Positions 43,613 to 56,411 of a DNA stretch of 64,000 nt are shown here, in pieces. Numbering within the stretch: position 1 is the first letter of the stretch; each line of letters begins with the position of its first letter. The DNA comes from Mercurialis annua. Its lineage: Eukaryota > Streptophyta > Magnoliopsida > Malpighiales > Euphorbiaceae. The notes below the pieces were generated by a model that ran no database searches, was not told the origin of the DNA, and was given only the letters and a program-made list of their open reading frames with translations. The DNA is taken from the NCBI RefSeq assembly GCF_937616625.2, contig NC_065573.1, positions 12,539,001-12,603,000 on the forward strand. Direction: 5' to 3'. Both the position numbers and the translations under genes were made by a program.

Positions 43613-45311
43613 TCAGTTGATAACGTAGATATATGTATTCAAAAACAAATATTAGTACTGAATTTATATATATATTTTTCTCTGAAAAATCATGTTTCTC
43701 TACAAAACATAATTATTATAATGTAGTGTATGTCATATATTACTATCTATAGAATTAATAAAACTAATATGTTTAATTTTAATCAATGTTTTGCAATAAT
43801 CCTAAAAGTATTACGATAATTGGATCGTAACACAAGTCCTAAAACATTGTAATAATTAAAAATAAATGATCAGTACATATAACAAATTGAGAAACATACG
43901 AACAATATTCTTGATATAATATTAAAATTAATTAATTTGGATAGACTTTATCATTTTAATCTTTAAATTATGTTAACATTTAAAAAGAAATAATATACTA
44001 AAATTATATGAGGGTATATAAAAAATATACAAATAGTAGACATATTATACTAAAAAACAATAACAACAATAGTAGTAGTAAACAACAATAATAATAGGGG
44101 AAAACAACAAGAAAAGCATTAAACAATATCAACAACATAAAAGAAAAATAACAGCAAGTTCACAATAAAAATAAGCGATTTCATAAATTAATTTCAGCTA
44201 GAAATCAATTTCATAAAGTATGCAAATATACATATTGTATATTAAAATATACATAAAATATACTAGAATATACATAATGTATATTGGAGGTATATATAAA
44301 GAAAACAAAAAATATACATATTGTATATTAAAAGTACACATGGAGTATACCAAAATTAATTATTTTTAGTAGCTATATTTTCTAATTGCAAACTATTCAA
44401 CCAAATCAACAACTACATTAACACAAGCAGCAAACAGAAGTACCAAATAGGGGATTTGACACTTTTAATGGTTAATCATTTACTAGTTCATTCTTTTGAG
44501 CATTTCATCAAACAAATGGCATTGGAAAGAACACACACCCATCTACTATAGCTAACTATCTAAACCAACAGATATAATCCAAGAAATAATAGCTGATATT
44601 ATATGTTGATTTGGCATACGTTGATTTTGAGCTTTAAAATTTAGAAATAGTAGCTGAATCGATTTCAAGCTCAAATCGATTTCAGCTTGAAATTGATCTG
44701 AAATCAGTTTCAAGCTCAAATTGATTTGAAGATGAAATCAACTTTAGATCTAACCGAAGATTATGATTTTTAAAAGTTTTGGTTATAAAATTAAAAAACA
44801 ATCCAGAGAAAGAGGATAAACTTATCAATGATTTTGAGTTTGGGTCGATGATCTTAGATTTGCGACCTTGTTGTAGAAATCGTGATTTAAGACTTTATTT
44901 TCTTCTTGTTGGATAAACCGTGATATCTGAGATCATGTTTTGGATGAAATTGTTTTGAAGAATAACGTGTTAAAACAATTTTGGAAGTTATAAAAGTGTT
45001 GTTTCCAATAAAAAAAACACCCATATATTTGAGATTGTTATGGCATTTTGGGTAATTTTCAATTTTTCCTTTTCTTTTATCACTTATAAGAATGCTCAAG
45101 TTTTTGATTGACCAATTATAGAATTAACATGTTCGGAGCAAAAGCATGCCAAAAGAACCAATCTTAAAGCATTGAGAAATAGAAATTCAGTTACTTCACT
45201 TGAAAGCTACTTATGAATCCAAAGGTCATAAACTGCCTAGCTCCCCTCCATCTGCAATATCTATCTAATTAGGATCAACCTAAATGGCAATCTCACTTCC
45301 AAACACAGGGA
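43613..45311. other. AT-rich intergenic region
   Basis: No gene is supported. It holds short low-complexity stretches: 'aacaacaataat' runs near 44,050-44,110, repeated 'atatacatattgtatatt' palindromes at 44,225-44,345, and repeats of 'caagctcaaat(t/c)gatttgaa' at 44,665-44,735. Confidence 0.5.
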
Positions 45312-45895
<584 letters not shown>

Positions 45896-46527
45896 AAAAT
45901 GACATTTTAAAAATCATTGTATCTCGGTATTAGATAACTTAAATGCAAGAAAATAACGGTCATTTTGATGGGTAAAAGTAATTATCCCTAAAAAAACCTC
46001 TGAAAAATGGAGTGCAAAGGTGCTCATTCGAATGGAGTAGCAGCAGAGAGGTATGCGTCGTCAAAGGGGCAAGATAAGATCATTGCCTGGGAAACAGAGG
46101 GGGGCGAAAAGGGGCTCATTCGAATGAAAAGAAACACAGGAAAACCACAAGGGCTTTGTGGGATCAACAAAATGGCTTCATAAGTGACCATTTTTCATTC
46201 ATGAAATTCTCATCCTAATCCTTGTCTACTTTCTTATATCACTAAAATAACATTCAACAAATTATGCTGCTTGCTTGCTCAAGGTCCGTTAGACGTGTAA
46301 ACATAAACACAGACGAGAGTATGCACACCAATGAAGACTCATACATAATAAAGATGCTAAAGGTTTGCATATGCTTGTATAGCAAATGATTATTGAATTA
46401 ATCTGTTTTTTTTATTAACCTTTATCAATATAATGATCATTATTTAAGGTGACAAGGACCTAAAATATGTGTATATAAATGATTGGCTGCCCGTAAATGA
46501 TTTCGTAATACAGAAGAATGGATATCC
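45896..46527. other. Intergenic region between the pseudogene and the DUF89 gene
   Basis: No ORF or repeat that I recognise. The part nearest 46,528 is the 3' untranslated and downstream region of the minus-strand phosphatase gene. Confidence 0.4.
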
Positions 46528-49500
46528 TTAACTTGAAACTTCGTTGTACTTGAAAACACAATCGTAGAGCCGTCCTCCAAGAAATTGAGCAACCTCTAGA
46601 TGTTTTACCTGATAAATAAAAGGATAAAATGCAGAAAAGACAGATTATCACAATATTCATAAAATAATACAAATAATGATCATTAGCTCATATCCTCACG
46701 GACTAACACATGCAAACTCACACAGATTGTGCAAAACAAACTAAATACTCACCATTCCAATCTTGAGAGAATCACATTTAAACTGAGCATAGAGATTCGT
46801 TTCTATCCCGCGACCCTGCCAAAAGCAACAAACAATTAAGCCCCAGAAATTGGAGAGTTCCATTTTCCCACAAAAGTGACACATACACATTCTATAATCT
46901 AAAGACTGTTTAATATATTCACAACCAACAACTGTAGATTAGAAATTTCCAGTTTCCCAATCCTGCTAATCTTATTGAGATTCCTTATTCTTTTTCATCG
47001 GTAACTAAAGCTCAATGTCTACGCGCCCCTTCAATTATCACTTTATGCTGTACAATACTGTCAAATTCATCTATTCCCCTTTTCTTCGAGTAGATCTTAA
47101 ATTTGAGAAAGAACTTACCATTCCTTCCATTATTACTAGGTCAGCATCATTAGATAAATAAGCTAGCTCTTGAGATACCCTTGCTAGATCAATAACCTGA
47201 AATAGATGGAAAAGAAAACAAGAGCTTTATGCTTACATAACAATTATAGATTTCCCGTGAGTGCATCACTAAAAGATCTTAGTTACTGTGCAGCACTAAA
47301 AAATCTTGGTTCAAACAGTAACAGAAGTCACAAATATAGCACATCTATTCCTTACTGGCAAATCATTCCCAGAATTGGCAATCAAAAGATTAGAAGTATC
47401 AACCCCCATGAGCTGTCCATTTTCATCTTTCAGCTGAAAAATGAGACTTCAGTCAGAAAACTTAGCAGCCAATAGGAGCACTATAGTTAAATGTTTTTTT
47501 TCTTTATAGCACCTTTGCTATAATCTCAATTAGTTCCGGGTATGTGACATCGTTGATAGAGGGCAAGTCATTAGCAGCTAACACAACCTGCAAAGAAGAG
47601 AAATAGACAAAGACAGCATGAAAAAGAAGTAAGCTTATGACAACAATGGGAAACTATGGAAGAGTAAACAGCATAGCAACTGCTGAGGTATAGTATTTGG
47701 TCAAAGTAGCCAACATAACAAGACCAGATCAGAATATATGAAAGAATGCAATAATATTTGGAGTCAAGGAAAAAGTAACAATTTACAGTTTTTCATTTTC
47801 TTTCCTTTCTTGGAGAACAAAACCAAGAGAATTACAGCACTCATCAAAATATCTATGAATGACCAAAAATAAATGAGAACTTATCATATGGAACTCCTAA
47901 TTTAAATGACTGCAAACTCTGAAAGTGATTTGAGGAAATATGAATACATTCGATCAACATTTCTAAACCCAAATCAAAAATTAATTAGTTTATTTGGCAG
48001 GACATTAATATTATTTAGTTGCAATACGTAGGTATATGATTTAAGCTCCCATTTCTACACAATTTGTCTAACACGATAAACAAATAGTGGTAAACTAAAA
48101 CCAAATTTAGTCAGAGCATTTGATAAGACATGTGATCACGTTTCACAAAAAGATGAGATTTGCTTATTGTTTCTACACATGCTAACTAACACAATATCTG
48201 CAACTGCATTGACACCAAAAAAAAAAAAATCGTTTCCTGTTTGTACTGCACATGAACATGTATAGTGGTTCTCCATTAAAAGAATCCTTAGGTAGAGAAT
48301 AACACTGAATTTACAGTAATCTCAAATCTGTGCGTGTTGTATTTCTCCAACCCAAATCTAATGTGTTGGATGTACATTAGAAATAACGTCCTGATATGAC
48401 GTTTAAAATGCTTACAGATTAGCTGAAAAAGTTGTATTAGTAGACCAAATGCTCCGTGAATACTTAGGCTTGCAACTTGGAAAAATTTAAATTGGAATCG
48501 TACAAAGAAGTGAAGATGGAAATCATATTCAATGCCTAAAGCATACTTTCGAACTCTTACTTGGCAGAGCACTACCCCTATTCGTGACAAGCTTCTGTTG
48601 GTGAAAGATTGATTTATTTGAAATCCTTCTGTTTCTTTAACATATCCTTCCCCGATAAATAGAATACTCCAAACCTTTGCATGAATTTCCAACTTTAGCA
48701 AATTCTTTTAATTTTGTCAAACTGGGTTAGAAAGTTTTGACATTGATACCAATTTAAATAATGCTCTCTCTCTAGAAAAAGAAAAAAACTAATGCTATTA
48801 GTAGCATAAGCATATGCTAGAACAAACAAAATAGGTATTGTTCAAGCTGTAAAAGGACACAAAACCTTGGTTCCTTACATCAACTAACATTTTAGCAAAC
48901 TTAGATGATTTCAAGTTTCATATCGAGTTAATTTAACATTAAAAATTTACAAAATGTGTCTTGGGGGAAAGTCACTTGGGGTTCAAGCTGTATTCCTAAG
49001 CATAGCTTCATAGCTTGGCTTGCAATCAAGAAAAGTCTTAAGACTAGGGATAAGTTGAAGAGATGGGGCTGCATAGATAATGAGAACTGTGTGTTTTGTA
49101 ACAATGCTCCTGAATCTGTGGAACATTTGTTTTTTGAGTGCCCTGAGTTAAATGCAGTTATTAAAACTGTTATGAAAGCTTGCTTGATAAACAGAGAATG
49201 GATAAGTTGGAGAAGAGAGTGGTCCTGGTATGGTAAGAAAACAAATGGGAAGACCATGTTAGCTAAAATCAGAAGATTAGCCTTCATGAGTTCAATCTAC
49301 AATGTCTGGAGAGGGAGAAATTGTATAATCTTTGAGAAGGAAAAGATTACAGGATCTGTCATCAAGTCCTGGATCAGGAATGATATTCTGCTGAAGATGT
49401 TTTCTAAGAGGAACAATTCTGAGATATTTTTGAATTTGTATCAGAACTGGATTAGGCTTGTTTAGCTTCTGTTGTTCTGTTTGAGTGGCCAGCTCTTGTG

Positions 49501-52438
49501 TTAGCTTGGCTTTGGTGTAAATAGTTCTGAGCTTTAATATATCACTTGGTATATTTTACCAAAAAAAATAAAAAATTTACAAAATGGTGACATATGGGTT
49601 TGCTATAGTATGAGAATAAGGTATAAAAGGATAAAACTTATAAACTCTAATTCAATTTCGAAATTTCCTTTCTCGAAATGTAATTGATGTGTTCAAACTT
49701 TAAAAACAACTAATAATAAAACAAAGTGGTCAATTTGCTTGACCAGCTTTGATTGGAAGTGTGAGCTGCAGTTATGTTTTTCTTATCAATGATGTTTTAA
49801 ATTGTTCAGGATTCACATTGCAAACTGTAACAATAAAATGCACGTTGTAATTGAAGTTAAGCTTCACTGTCCTTTTAAAAAAAATATCATATTTGAGTAG
49901 GATTATTAGCAACATTATAAATAATCCTTTGTTATGGGTGTGAAAAAGAATATTTGAAAAATTATTTGGGAGTAGAACTAATTCTTGCAGCCATCAAATG
50001 GCCACTTTTCTGTGGCTGTGATTAGATCCTTTATTTATGTTTCCTCTGAATTGTAGGGTTTTGCATCTGGTTACACCTTGATCTACATATCACCATTATT
50101 CCAACCAAGCAAGTAAGCAGTAGCTTAACTACTAGGGAGAATCGGCACTAAAAGACGCACCTTTTTCCACAAGCCAAACTTGCTGAAAATTACGAAGTAA
50201 TTTAGCTAAACGAATAAACATCATGTGAATTTCACCAGGTCACCACCAATGAGCCAACTTACTATCATTCAGTGCAACAAAATCCTCTCAAAAACACAAC
50301 TAAGGTCGACACCTCACCATTCAACTTTCACACAAGTTGCATATCTTTGATGCAGCATTTTCTAAGAATATTGTGCGTTAATGTTGACAACAATTATAAC
50401 AAGCAACAGGAATACCCTTTAACTCTCAAAAACTTAATGTCGAATCATCCATCAAAAACAATTTTCATTTTTTTATTTTAGAATAATGTATCATAAAAAT
50501 TAGTTAGATGGCTAAACCATAATTTTTCTTTTCAACAATAGGATTATTCATCTTTTTCAATTAGCGATTGGGTATTAATTAAACCAATTGCAAATATACT
50601 GAAACAAACTAGTACAATTTTTTGTTTCAAAACAATAGTGGAATGTGATACTCTATAGCTAAAAGGAGCTCAGAGGCACTCTACGAATTCCATAAGAACA
50701 TTCCATACAAAAATCTTCAGCATCACATCTTTCATCAAACTTCCTAAGTTCAAACCAACAAAAATGTTTTTATCAATCTAACTAATATTTCACAAAGCCT
50801 AACCCTACTCTGATAAATAAACAAATTTTCTATAATCATTCTACAGTACCAGGGTTACTCAAAATAGTTTGACATGATTAAAACTGGAAACTATGAATCC
50901 GCTTTTCCAAAATCGAGTGAGTTTGAAAGTTACTTGAAAGTAAAATCTAGCCTTACATGAAAGATATGAGAGCCAAAAGTAATCTAGGGTGATTTTGAAA
51001 GTTAAAGAATGAAACCATGTTGCTAAAAGATAATCGCTACCTAGTTATAACACAACATGATTGCTGTTGGGAAGATGAAATGAGAGTTACAGGTGAAACA
51101 ACCAGTTTCAGCCACTTTGCCCCATTATGGGAGGCAAATTCTAGTCATTTCAGGTAGCTCACGATAATAGGACAAAGTAGCTCTAACAACACCTTTGCTA
51201 GGTAGAAGTTGGTTTATAGAGTATGCCAAAAAATTATCCATTCGTCATTAAACATCTTATTTCCGTTAGATAATGAGAAGTTTGAATGAGTTGCTAAGGT
51301 GTAGGTAACCAGAAAACAAACCTTCGTTCCATGTCGAAGTAGCTCCCTAGCAAAGGGTAAAATACCCAAAATAATATCAGCACCAGAATTATCAACAAAG
51401 ATGACCGCCTGGCAGGACATAACAACAGAAGTGATGAGGGCATAGTTTTTGGAATGAGAGAGCATCAGGAAAACAAATGAAAAGTGGAACTTGCCTTTTT
51501 CCAAGATTTCTTGCCCCACTTCGCTTTGAAAGTGTCTAGATCGTCAATAACCCAGGGGCGAGGGAGAAGATTCTGACAACTAGCCAAAAAGGACATTCCA
51601 TCCCTCGAGAAAACCTCAGCAAGCTTCAATAAAAGCATGAGCATCATACACGAGTGAGAATACATGATCGTAAAGCATTTTAGATAGTTTTATAAAAGTA
51701 TTGTCACCTGTGCAGAACCAAGGTCAAAAATATTGCCAGCAAAGATTCCTTTAACAAGATTCTCGAGACGTTTGGGGCCATCTTCGATAGCATCATTAAG
51801 AGAAACAACATCCTCAAAAAGAGAGATAGCCTTTGCATTCTCCTCATCCTGTCGCATAGAACAATGATTGCAACTGGGGTTTGAGCTGACATAATAGAAA
51901 AGGAAAGGGTTAAACACAAACCTTGACTTTCTTGAAAATGTCAGTAAACCCGAGCTCTCGTAGAATTTGCTCCCGAAGTCTGCAAAGAAGCTACATTTGG
52001 GCGAAGATAAAAGTGAGAAGGTGGGTGTGTGTGGAAGTAAATACAGAGTAAAAATGAGGATGATGTTACAATGCAATCGGGCGGACCACCGTGAGCCTCC
52101 GGATCTTTCTTGAAATCCTCCAGGATGTCAGCGTATCTTTGAGCAAATTTGAGAGCTCTAGCAGGAGCATCAGGAACAGTTGTGTCACTTTCAGCGCGTT
52201 TCCTGGCGAGAAAAAGAGTGAATTACTTGAAAAAAGGAGAGCAAGATTGAAGAAAAGGAGTGAATTACTTGAATGAAGGGATGGAATTGAGGAAGAGATC
52301 GATCCATTGAAGCTCTGTGGGAGTAGGCTTCTTCGGGTTGTCAGATGGGAATCTGTAAGGAATAGTGGCCACTCGGTAATTCGATTCGATGGGTGTCACT
52401 AGCAATGGAAACGCTACCATTTCCGATTCGCTTTCCAT
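46528..52438 (-). CDS. DUF89 damage-control phosphatase (At2g17340-like)
   Basis: Eleven exons on the minus strand: 52,438-52,269, 52,202-52,070, 51,990-51,922, 51,848-51,708, 51,623-51,495, 51,408-51,322, 47,587-47,513, 47,433-47,356, 47,196-47,119, 46,815-46,753, 46,608-46,528. All phases agree and give 367 residues, the length of Arabidopsis At2g17340 as I recall it, with high similarity throughout (start MESESEMVAFPLL, then YRFPSDNPKKPTPTE). Plant subfamily II DUF89 proteins are metal-dependent phosphatases that hydrolyse 4'-phosphopantetheine and its damaged forms, protecting coenzyme A synthesis. The Asp220-Asn221 pair in FVDNSGADIILG is the expected metal site, with Asp256 (INDV) a candidate third ligand. 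LENLVKGIFAGNIFDLGSA and ANSGNDLP are also family motifs. All introns are GT-AG except intron 5, which is GC-AG. Intron 6 is 3,734 bases and holds a LINE. No signal or transit peptide is evident, so it is probably cytosolic. Confidence 0.95.
48957..49570 (+). mobile_element. 5'-truncated LINE with zf-RVT domain in intron 6
   Basis: On the strand opposite to the host gene an open frame runs from the insertion point to TAG at about 49,465. It matches the reverse-transcriptase zinc-binding (zf-RVT) domain at the C-terminus of plant L1-like LINE ORF2: KHSFIAWLAIKKSLKTRDKL, then CVFCNNAPESVEHLFFEC and the W-R-x-R-N-x-I-F tail. About 100 bases of 3' sequence and an A-rich tail follow. The 16-base repeat aaaaatttacaaaatg at 48,941-48,956 and 49,571-49,586 is the target-site duplication. 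The apparent start of the frame is created by the truncation, so it is not a gene. Confidence 0.9.
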
Positions 52439-52533
52439 TTTTCTTCTTTCAATCTTTCCCTTGCTTTGCTTTTGGGAGAAACCAAAACAGCATATTTCCA
52501 AAAATTAAAAAAGTAACTAAAAATCTCAACTCA

Positions 52534-53254
52534 ACAAAGGATCAATTTACCCCCTCAACTTAGCAGGAAATATCAAAATGAGTCATTTTGAACAATTTTA
52601 GTCGCAACTCAACAAAATCAGATCATTTCAATCCGGAACTTAAGAAAACCAGATCATTTCAACCCACAACTTGGCAAAACCGATCAATTTCGCCCTTCTG
52701 ACACCAAAAAGGAAAGTGGATTTTCTAATCAAAACAAATTAATTCTAATTAATCTTAATTAAAACTAATTAAAATTATAAATTAAACACTAATTTAAAAA
52801 AAAAATAACTCTCTTCTTCTTCTTCCCTTCCACCACCGTCGGATCTAATCCGGAGCAACAGTTTTTCTAAAACGAGGAGCTCTGTTCCTCATTTTAGCTC
52901 CTCGCCATAAAAACAAAGAGCTGCTGCTCCTCAGTTTTCCGGCGAGGAATTGAGTGGAAAAAAGGGAAAAAGAGTCCTTGAATTTTAGTTTAAAAAAATG
53001 AATTTTTAAAGTTTTAAAATATAAGGAGCAAAATTGAAATTTAAAATACATTAAATATTAAACCAGAAAATGAAAAAATACTGACTATTATTTTGAACTT
53101 TTTGTCCTTCAAAATCAGAGAATGTGTTACACTCTCTGAGGGAGGATGCGATTTATTCGATTTTGCAAACTTGCGGATCTGTTTGATCCAAAATCGTCCA
53201 AAATTACTTTTTCGATATTTCATGCCAAGTTGAGGGGTTGAATTGATCCTTTGT
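52534..53254. mobile_element. TIR element in the upstream region of the phosphatase gene
   Basis: Bases 52,534-52,561 (acaaaggatcaatttaccc, then cctcaactt) recur in reverse complement at 53,227-53,254 with two mismatches. The element is about 720 bases, has repeated 'cagatcatttcaa' motifs inside, and carries no transposase. Its inner end is only about 95 bases from the start codon of the minus-strand DUF89 gene, so it supplies or borders the promoter. No clear target duplication was found. Confidence 0.65.
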
Positions 53255-53602
53255 TCAAAGAACACCAATAACTGCAAAAATAAATATACCCTATTAACAC
53301 AAAAAAAGAGTAAGATTATTTAATTAAAACAATTAACCCTAACTAACTCTAATTAAGCATGATTAATCTTAATTAATTGGGTTGATTGCAAACTAAGTCA
53401 GGAACTTTACCCTAATTCGCAATTACAACATGAACTTTCAAACTTAGCAATGTCAGTAACCAACTTTTATTTTTTGGCAAATTGATACACCGACCAATCA
53501 TGTAACGACATGTGGCGGTACATTACAATGTATACATCAGTGTTAATGAAACTCCTAATTAACCTAACTAAAACTAACCTAATTAACCCTATTAACAGTA
53601 AC

Positions 53603-54278
53603 TGATGAAATCACATTTTATTAAGACTATAATGATGGACCGATTCCTACGAGGGTTCGGCGAATGAAGCCTACCTCAGGACTCGCCCTGAAGTAAACCA
53701 GTGACACGTATCGGCACAGCCTAATACCAAGAGATGCACCTATGTAAGAGTATACTCGTGCAGATTTCGCCCAAATAAGATATTGACTGAATCCTCATAG
53801 TCGTCAGCCAAAGCTTAAAAGACCGGCCTCTAACGTTATAATCGTAATAAGAGATTAAGTTCAAAGTCAACCACAATACAACAATCACGGAGACAATATA
53901 GAAGATAGGATCTTCTAGATCTATCAAAGATATTATCTTAAATGGGAGTAAAGACCAAAATAGGAAGACAAACCTATTCAGGACTCCTCCTTAAAATAAG
54001 GAAAGAGAGGAGATTGTGCTATGAAGTAGGAATCTCTTTCCTATTTCGAAACTTATTCCCTGAAGGAATCTCTATCATTCTAGGACTCAACCAGGCCAGA
54101 TCTTACTACGGTAAAAGGAGCTGAGATATGTCTTTACACACACATTCAATACATCACTTTTCCAACTTAACTCTAAACTGACTTAAGCATCGGAGAGTTA
54201 ATCAGACCACCACCGTCCGATTAAACATCTACCTTGTTTTGCAGGTCATATCCGTCAATTGGAGTTCACAATCCATCA
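53603..54278 (+). mobile_element. Possible LTR of a degenerate element
   Basis: The stretch could be an LTR running from 'tgatgaaatcac' to 'atccatca', because it is followed at once by a primer-site-like sequence, TTGGCGCCGTTTGTGG, at 54,280-54,295. Motifs of this type (TGGCGCCGT followed by a G-rich run) are common primer sites in plant LTR elements. The matching second LTR was not found, so the call is tentative. Confidence 0.35.
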
Positions 54279-54279
54279 A

Positions 54280-54295
54280 TTGGCGCCGTTTGTGG
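54280..54295 (+). other. Primer-binding-site-like sequence
   Basis: TTGGCGCCGTTTGTGG has the pattern of a plant LTR-element primer site. Shortly after it, a frame beginning with ATG at about 54,357 (MTTDGVDLRNKQ) may be the start of a decayed gag; it stops after about 50 codons. Confidence 0.5.
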
Positions 54296-55430
54296 AAAAA
54301 GATTAGAACTTCAATGAAGGAGCTTTTGTACGAACCAAACAAATTTATTGATCAAGATGACTACCGATGGAGTTGATCTGAGAAACAAACAGCTGCTGGA
54401 ACCTAAGGATAAGCAACTTGTGGATCCCGGCATCATCACACCACCCCTGACGCTTCCGATAGGGGAAACAGATAGATTCTCACCGGAGACAATTCTGGTA
54501 ATACTTTAAACACCACTAGTGGCAACCAAACAGTCATGATGGACCTTTTGAGCTCGACTCCTAGGTATCAAACCCAACCAATCCGGGAAACAGCCCCCAT
54601 CACCTTTCCGCCACTGGGTGGAAACTGGGGCCACTCAGGCAGGAGTTTTTCCTGAAATTTATTACAATATGATGGGCAAGATGCTAGAACAATTCTATGA
54701 CAAAATAGCATAAGAAACAAGGCATGCGACAAAAATCCACATTGAAAGCATCAATTTACAAATAAGCGGAATTCATGACCCCTCCTTAGACTGAATGCAG
54801 ATGGAATCCAGGAGATGGAGAAAGGAACAACGAGAGAAACACTAAAGGGAAAGCCAACGTTAGAAGGAACGAAGGGAGAAACACACAAGACGACAGAGAA
54901 AATCTGGAAAATCATGAGAACCTGGCGAACGCCGACCGGAAAAACGAGGAAAGAAACGGTCCCAAAACTGGAGAAAGAAATGGCTATAGAGCCAAAACGA
55001 GAGATGGCGAAGATAGAGATATCTTGAAAGGTGAAGAAGAAAATCAAAGATGAAACGAGCAGATGGATGAAGAAGAAGTCACAATATGAAGCAAGAGAGC
55101 AGAAAAGGTACCCCATAAATCCCAATAAAAGGAAAAAATGCCAAAAAAAAGATGAGGGAGAATCCTTTAAATCTCCCCCTTAGGATCAAAGTGACCTATG
55201 TGGCGGATGAAGACTTGAAAGAAAAGATAACGAGGATGCTCGGGAAGAAAAAAATCAAAAGAGCTAGACATAGATAACCTGAAGATGAAGTGATGACCTT
55301 TTTTAGTGGAAATAATGGAGGAAACCATTCCTCACAACCTGAAATGGCCGATGTTGGACCAAGTCCTTTTGATCTCTTTAGTTTTGACTTTGACAATCAA
55401 TTTAAAGGTTCTAATATTGTTTTTAAACGT
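54296..55430 (+). other. Degenerate internal region of an LTR element
   Basis: A-rich sequence full of short charged frames (for example 54,815-55,027, rich in Lys, Glu and Thr), as expected from an eroded gag-like coding region. No intact domain is recognisable. A minus-strand frame at 54,751-55,125 looks like a shadow. Confidence 0.35.
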
Positions 55431-56300
55431 GTAGGGACCTATTAAAACCATCATGGCTTGATTCAGAAGTTTCTAGAGAGAATCAAAAATTCTAAAATCT
55501 CAAAGTTCTAGAAGAAAAGTCGCGGGTGCGCCTTACATAAGTCATGGGCGTGACACATAGTAACAGGCGCGACAGAGGACCACCACAAGCGCGACAAATG
55601 TGCCAAAATCACACTCATTGACAGACCAAAAGTCACGGGCGCGACACCCAAGGATCACGGACATGATTCTTAGTAACGTTGGAGTCCAAGGGTTATATTC
55701 AAATCCCCAACAGTTGGCTGACACATGGCAAACGCCCATTTCATGGAAGAGTTAGAAACTTTTGAATATTGTGGGCACGCTATCAGTGTCACGGGCATGA
55801 CATTGCCCTTTTCAGCAAATAGTTTGTCTTCACTTGGAAGATTTAGAGGAGAGTTATTGGGGGTTATAAATACCCCTCAACCACCACATTTATATGGTTA
55901 AACTGTTGGGTTTTCTATGTTTATAACGCTTAGGAATTTCAAAAAAAATTATCAAAAATCCAAAATAAGATCCATGTGATTCGAAGAGGCAGACAAGTTG
56001 CACAAATAAAACTTACTCGAATGTCGAATTCAAACAGCAATGTAGGAAGGAACGAGGTGGTTCTGGTGATACCTTGCCTCGGATCAGAAATGCCTCCAAA
56101 AGAATCTGTTCTCTACAAGTATCCACATGAACAAACCTTTGCCAAAACGAGTTCTTGTGTGCTAGCACTATTGATTCACAAAGAAATTACGAATTTAGTG
56201 ATTAATATTTCCTGACTATGTCTTGTGTTAATTTCTAAAAAACACATATGTAAAACGCTAGGATTAAGAGTGTATTTATAGGAAAATAACACATCTATGG
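55431..56300 (+). mobile_element. LTR-like segment with repeated 'gcgcgac' motifs and a TATA box
   Basis: Starting 'tgtagggacctatt' at about 55,430, the stretch has five or six spaced copies of a 'cacgggcgcgac' type motif (55,520-55,800) and then 'ttataaatacccc' at about 55,864. Motif repeats ahead of a strong TATA box look like a promoter, plausibly the U3 of an LTR. A 79-codon frame at 55,976-56,215 resembles nothing I know. The 3' end is undefined. Confidence 0.35.
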
Positions 56301-56411
56301 TTTACTCAAAAACGTGTTTTGCAATCAAATTCAAACACTACATTTCTGATAACTCTCTTGAGTTTATGTATATTAAAAACTCCTTTTTGATAATTACACA
56401 TATATATTAAT

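Noticed and set aside
48288..48701. 137-codon minus-strand ORF in the large intron
   Set aside because: No family resemblance, atypical composition, lies within intron 6 with no splice link to the neighbouring conserved exons.
48956..49465. 169-codon plus-strand ORF as a host gene
   Set aside because: It is the zf-RVT tail of a LINE bounded by target duplications and lies in an intron.
50272..50481. 69-codon plus-strand ORF in intron 6
   Set aside because: No homology recognised and composition as in the surrounding intron.
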